Assembly (NCBI RefSeq): GCF_003385455.1
Contig: NZ_QNUF01000019.1
Coordinates: 1 to 64,000, forward strand
Origin: Chryseobacterium rhizosphaerae
GTDB taxonomy: Bacteria; Bacteroidota; Bacteroidia; Flavobacteriales; Weeksellaceae
Length of the DNA: 64,000 nucleotides
Direction of reading: 5' to 3'
Part shown: in pieces, positions 63,696 through 64,000 of the stretch
Numbering within the stretch: position 1 is the stretch's first letter
How the letters are laid out: each line of letters begins with the position of its first letter
Made by a program: the position numbers and the translations under genes
Notes under the pieces: model-generated
Database searches by the model: none
What the model saw: the letters and a program-made list of their open reading frames with translations, nothing else
What the model was told of the DNA's origin: nothing

Positions 63696-64000
63696 CTAAT
63701 GACAAATCCACTCCTTAGTGGGAATAATCCAGTCATCAAGAGCCTTAAACAGAAAACCATGATTCAGACCCGTCTTAAGTTCAATTTCCTTAAAGTCTTT
63801 TATACCCGACCGGCTGAATCGTTGTTCTTCTGAAAGGGCAACATGGCCGTCATCAGATTGTTCGGTGATCGATAATATCTTTCCATAAAGTCTAAAATTT
63901 TTGTCTTTCTCCAGAGAATCATCTTTAAAAGTTGAGCCTATTAATACAAATTTTAATTCTGGATTTTTCTCATAATAAGATACATACTGCGCAATATAAC
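63696..64000 (-). CDS. C-terminal part of an unidentified protein, perhaps an alpha/beta hydrolase (partial)
   Basis: The frame is open from the right edge to a TAG at 63698-63696, giving the last 101 residues. The segment has a LKFVLIGSTF strand, ILSITEQSDDGHVAL and, near the end, TGLNHGFLFKALDDWIIPTKEW. The GLNHGF motif followed by an amphipathic helix resembles the catalytic-His end of alpha/beta hydrolases, with the SDDGH region as the acid, but without the nucleophile part the call stays tentative. Confidence 0.6.
   Translation of the reverse strand, partial: YIAQYVSYYEKNPELKFVLIGSTFKDDSLEKDKNFRLYGKILSITEQSDDGHVALSEEQRFSRSGIKDFKEIELKTGLNHGFLFKALDDWIIPTKEWICH

Overview
The window looks like a chromosomal segment from a member of the Bacteroidota, most likely a Chryseobacterium-type flavobacterium (family Weeksellaceae). 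The support is AT-rich DNA, SusC/SusD outer-membrane proteins, a type IX secretion (T9SS) C-terminal sorting domain, flavobacterial protein families (DUF6268, DUF4377, DUF3857), almost no Shine-Dalgarno sequences, and repeated use of the Bacteroidetes promoter -7 element TAnnTTTG, often with a TTG 20-23 bases upstream. No rRNA, CRISPR array, insertion sequence or prophage was found. One tRNA gene (Arg, UCG) is present.

Layout. (1) 1-10.8 kb is the promoter-proximal part of a minus-strand capsule/exopolysaccharide operon: CapD/WbpM-like dehydratase, Wza-like export lipoprotein, Wzc-like tyrosine autokinase, TviC/WbpP-like epimerase, TviB/WbpO-like dehydrogenase, Wzy-like polymerase, a right-handed beta-helix protein and a Wzx flippase cut by the window edge. 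A long AT-rich region (10.68-11.6 kb) carries its promoter. (2) 11.6-12.4 kb: an astacin-type zinc metalloprotease lipoprotein. (3) 12.8-20.8 kb: a cell-surface-signalling nutrient locus of ECF sigma factor, FecR anti-sigma, SusC with an STN signalling domain, SusD and two secreted glycerophosphodiester phosphodiesterases, probably for scavenging glycerophosphodiesters. (4) 21-24.2 kb: MarR regulator, ferrochelatase, and a photolyase gene broken by one in-frame stop codon. (5) 24.4-29.2 kb: a small helical stress-like protein, an exported NTF2-like/DJ-1 protein, a membrane-anchored AraC regulator, an alpha/beta hydrolase, a 45-residue small ORF with a decayed copy nearby, and tRNA-Arg. (6) 29.2-34.5 kb: a unit of large TPR protein, small lipoprotein and TonB-receptor-like beta-barrel. 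(7) 34.7-39.3 kb, plus strand: CocE/NonD hydrolase, APC amino-acid permease, Mpo1-like protein. (8) 39.4-47.8 kb: mixed housekeeping and surface genes, including dgt, a band-7 protein, a left-handed beta-helix acyltransferase, a methyltransferase, a Nei/Fpg glycosylase and a duplicated DUF4377 lipoprotein. (9) 47.8-51.6 kb: a LytS/LytTR two-component pair divergent from a small protein and a DUF6268 outer-membrane protein, then an SMR efflux pump. (10) 52-55.4 kb: a 26-residue membrane microprotein, an AAA ATPase overlapping a YggS-type PLP protein, and a tandem pair of tiny lipoproteins. (11) 55.4-64 kb: a very large FG-GAP repeat T9SS cargo protein, gcvP, a 50-residue Cys/Lys-rich protein, a tail-anchored J-domain protein, and the 3' end of a further gene.

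The most unusual items are genes shorter than 60 codons: the tandem bitopic lipoproteins with duplicated upstream DNA, the Cys/Lys-rich 50-residue protein, the 26-residue membrane peptide with its own terminator, and the 45-residue ORF with a decayed paralogue. Other notable items are the photolyase nonsense codon, the 94-bp exact repeat inside the DUF4377 gene, and the phosphodiesterase-bearing Sus-like locus. All function calls rest on motif reading by eye without database searches.
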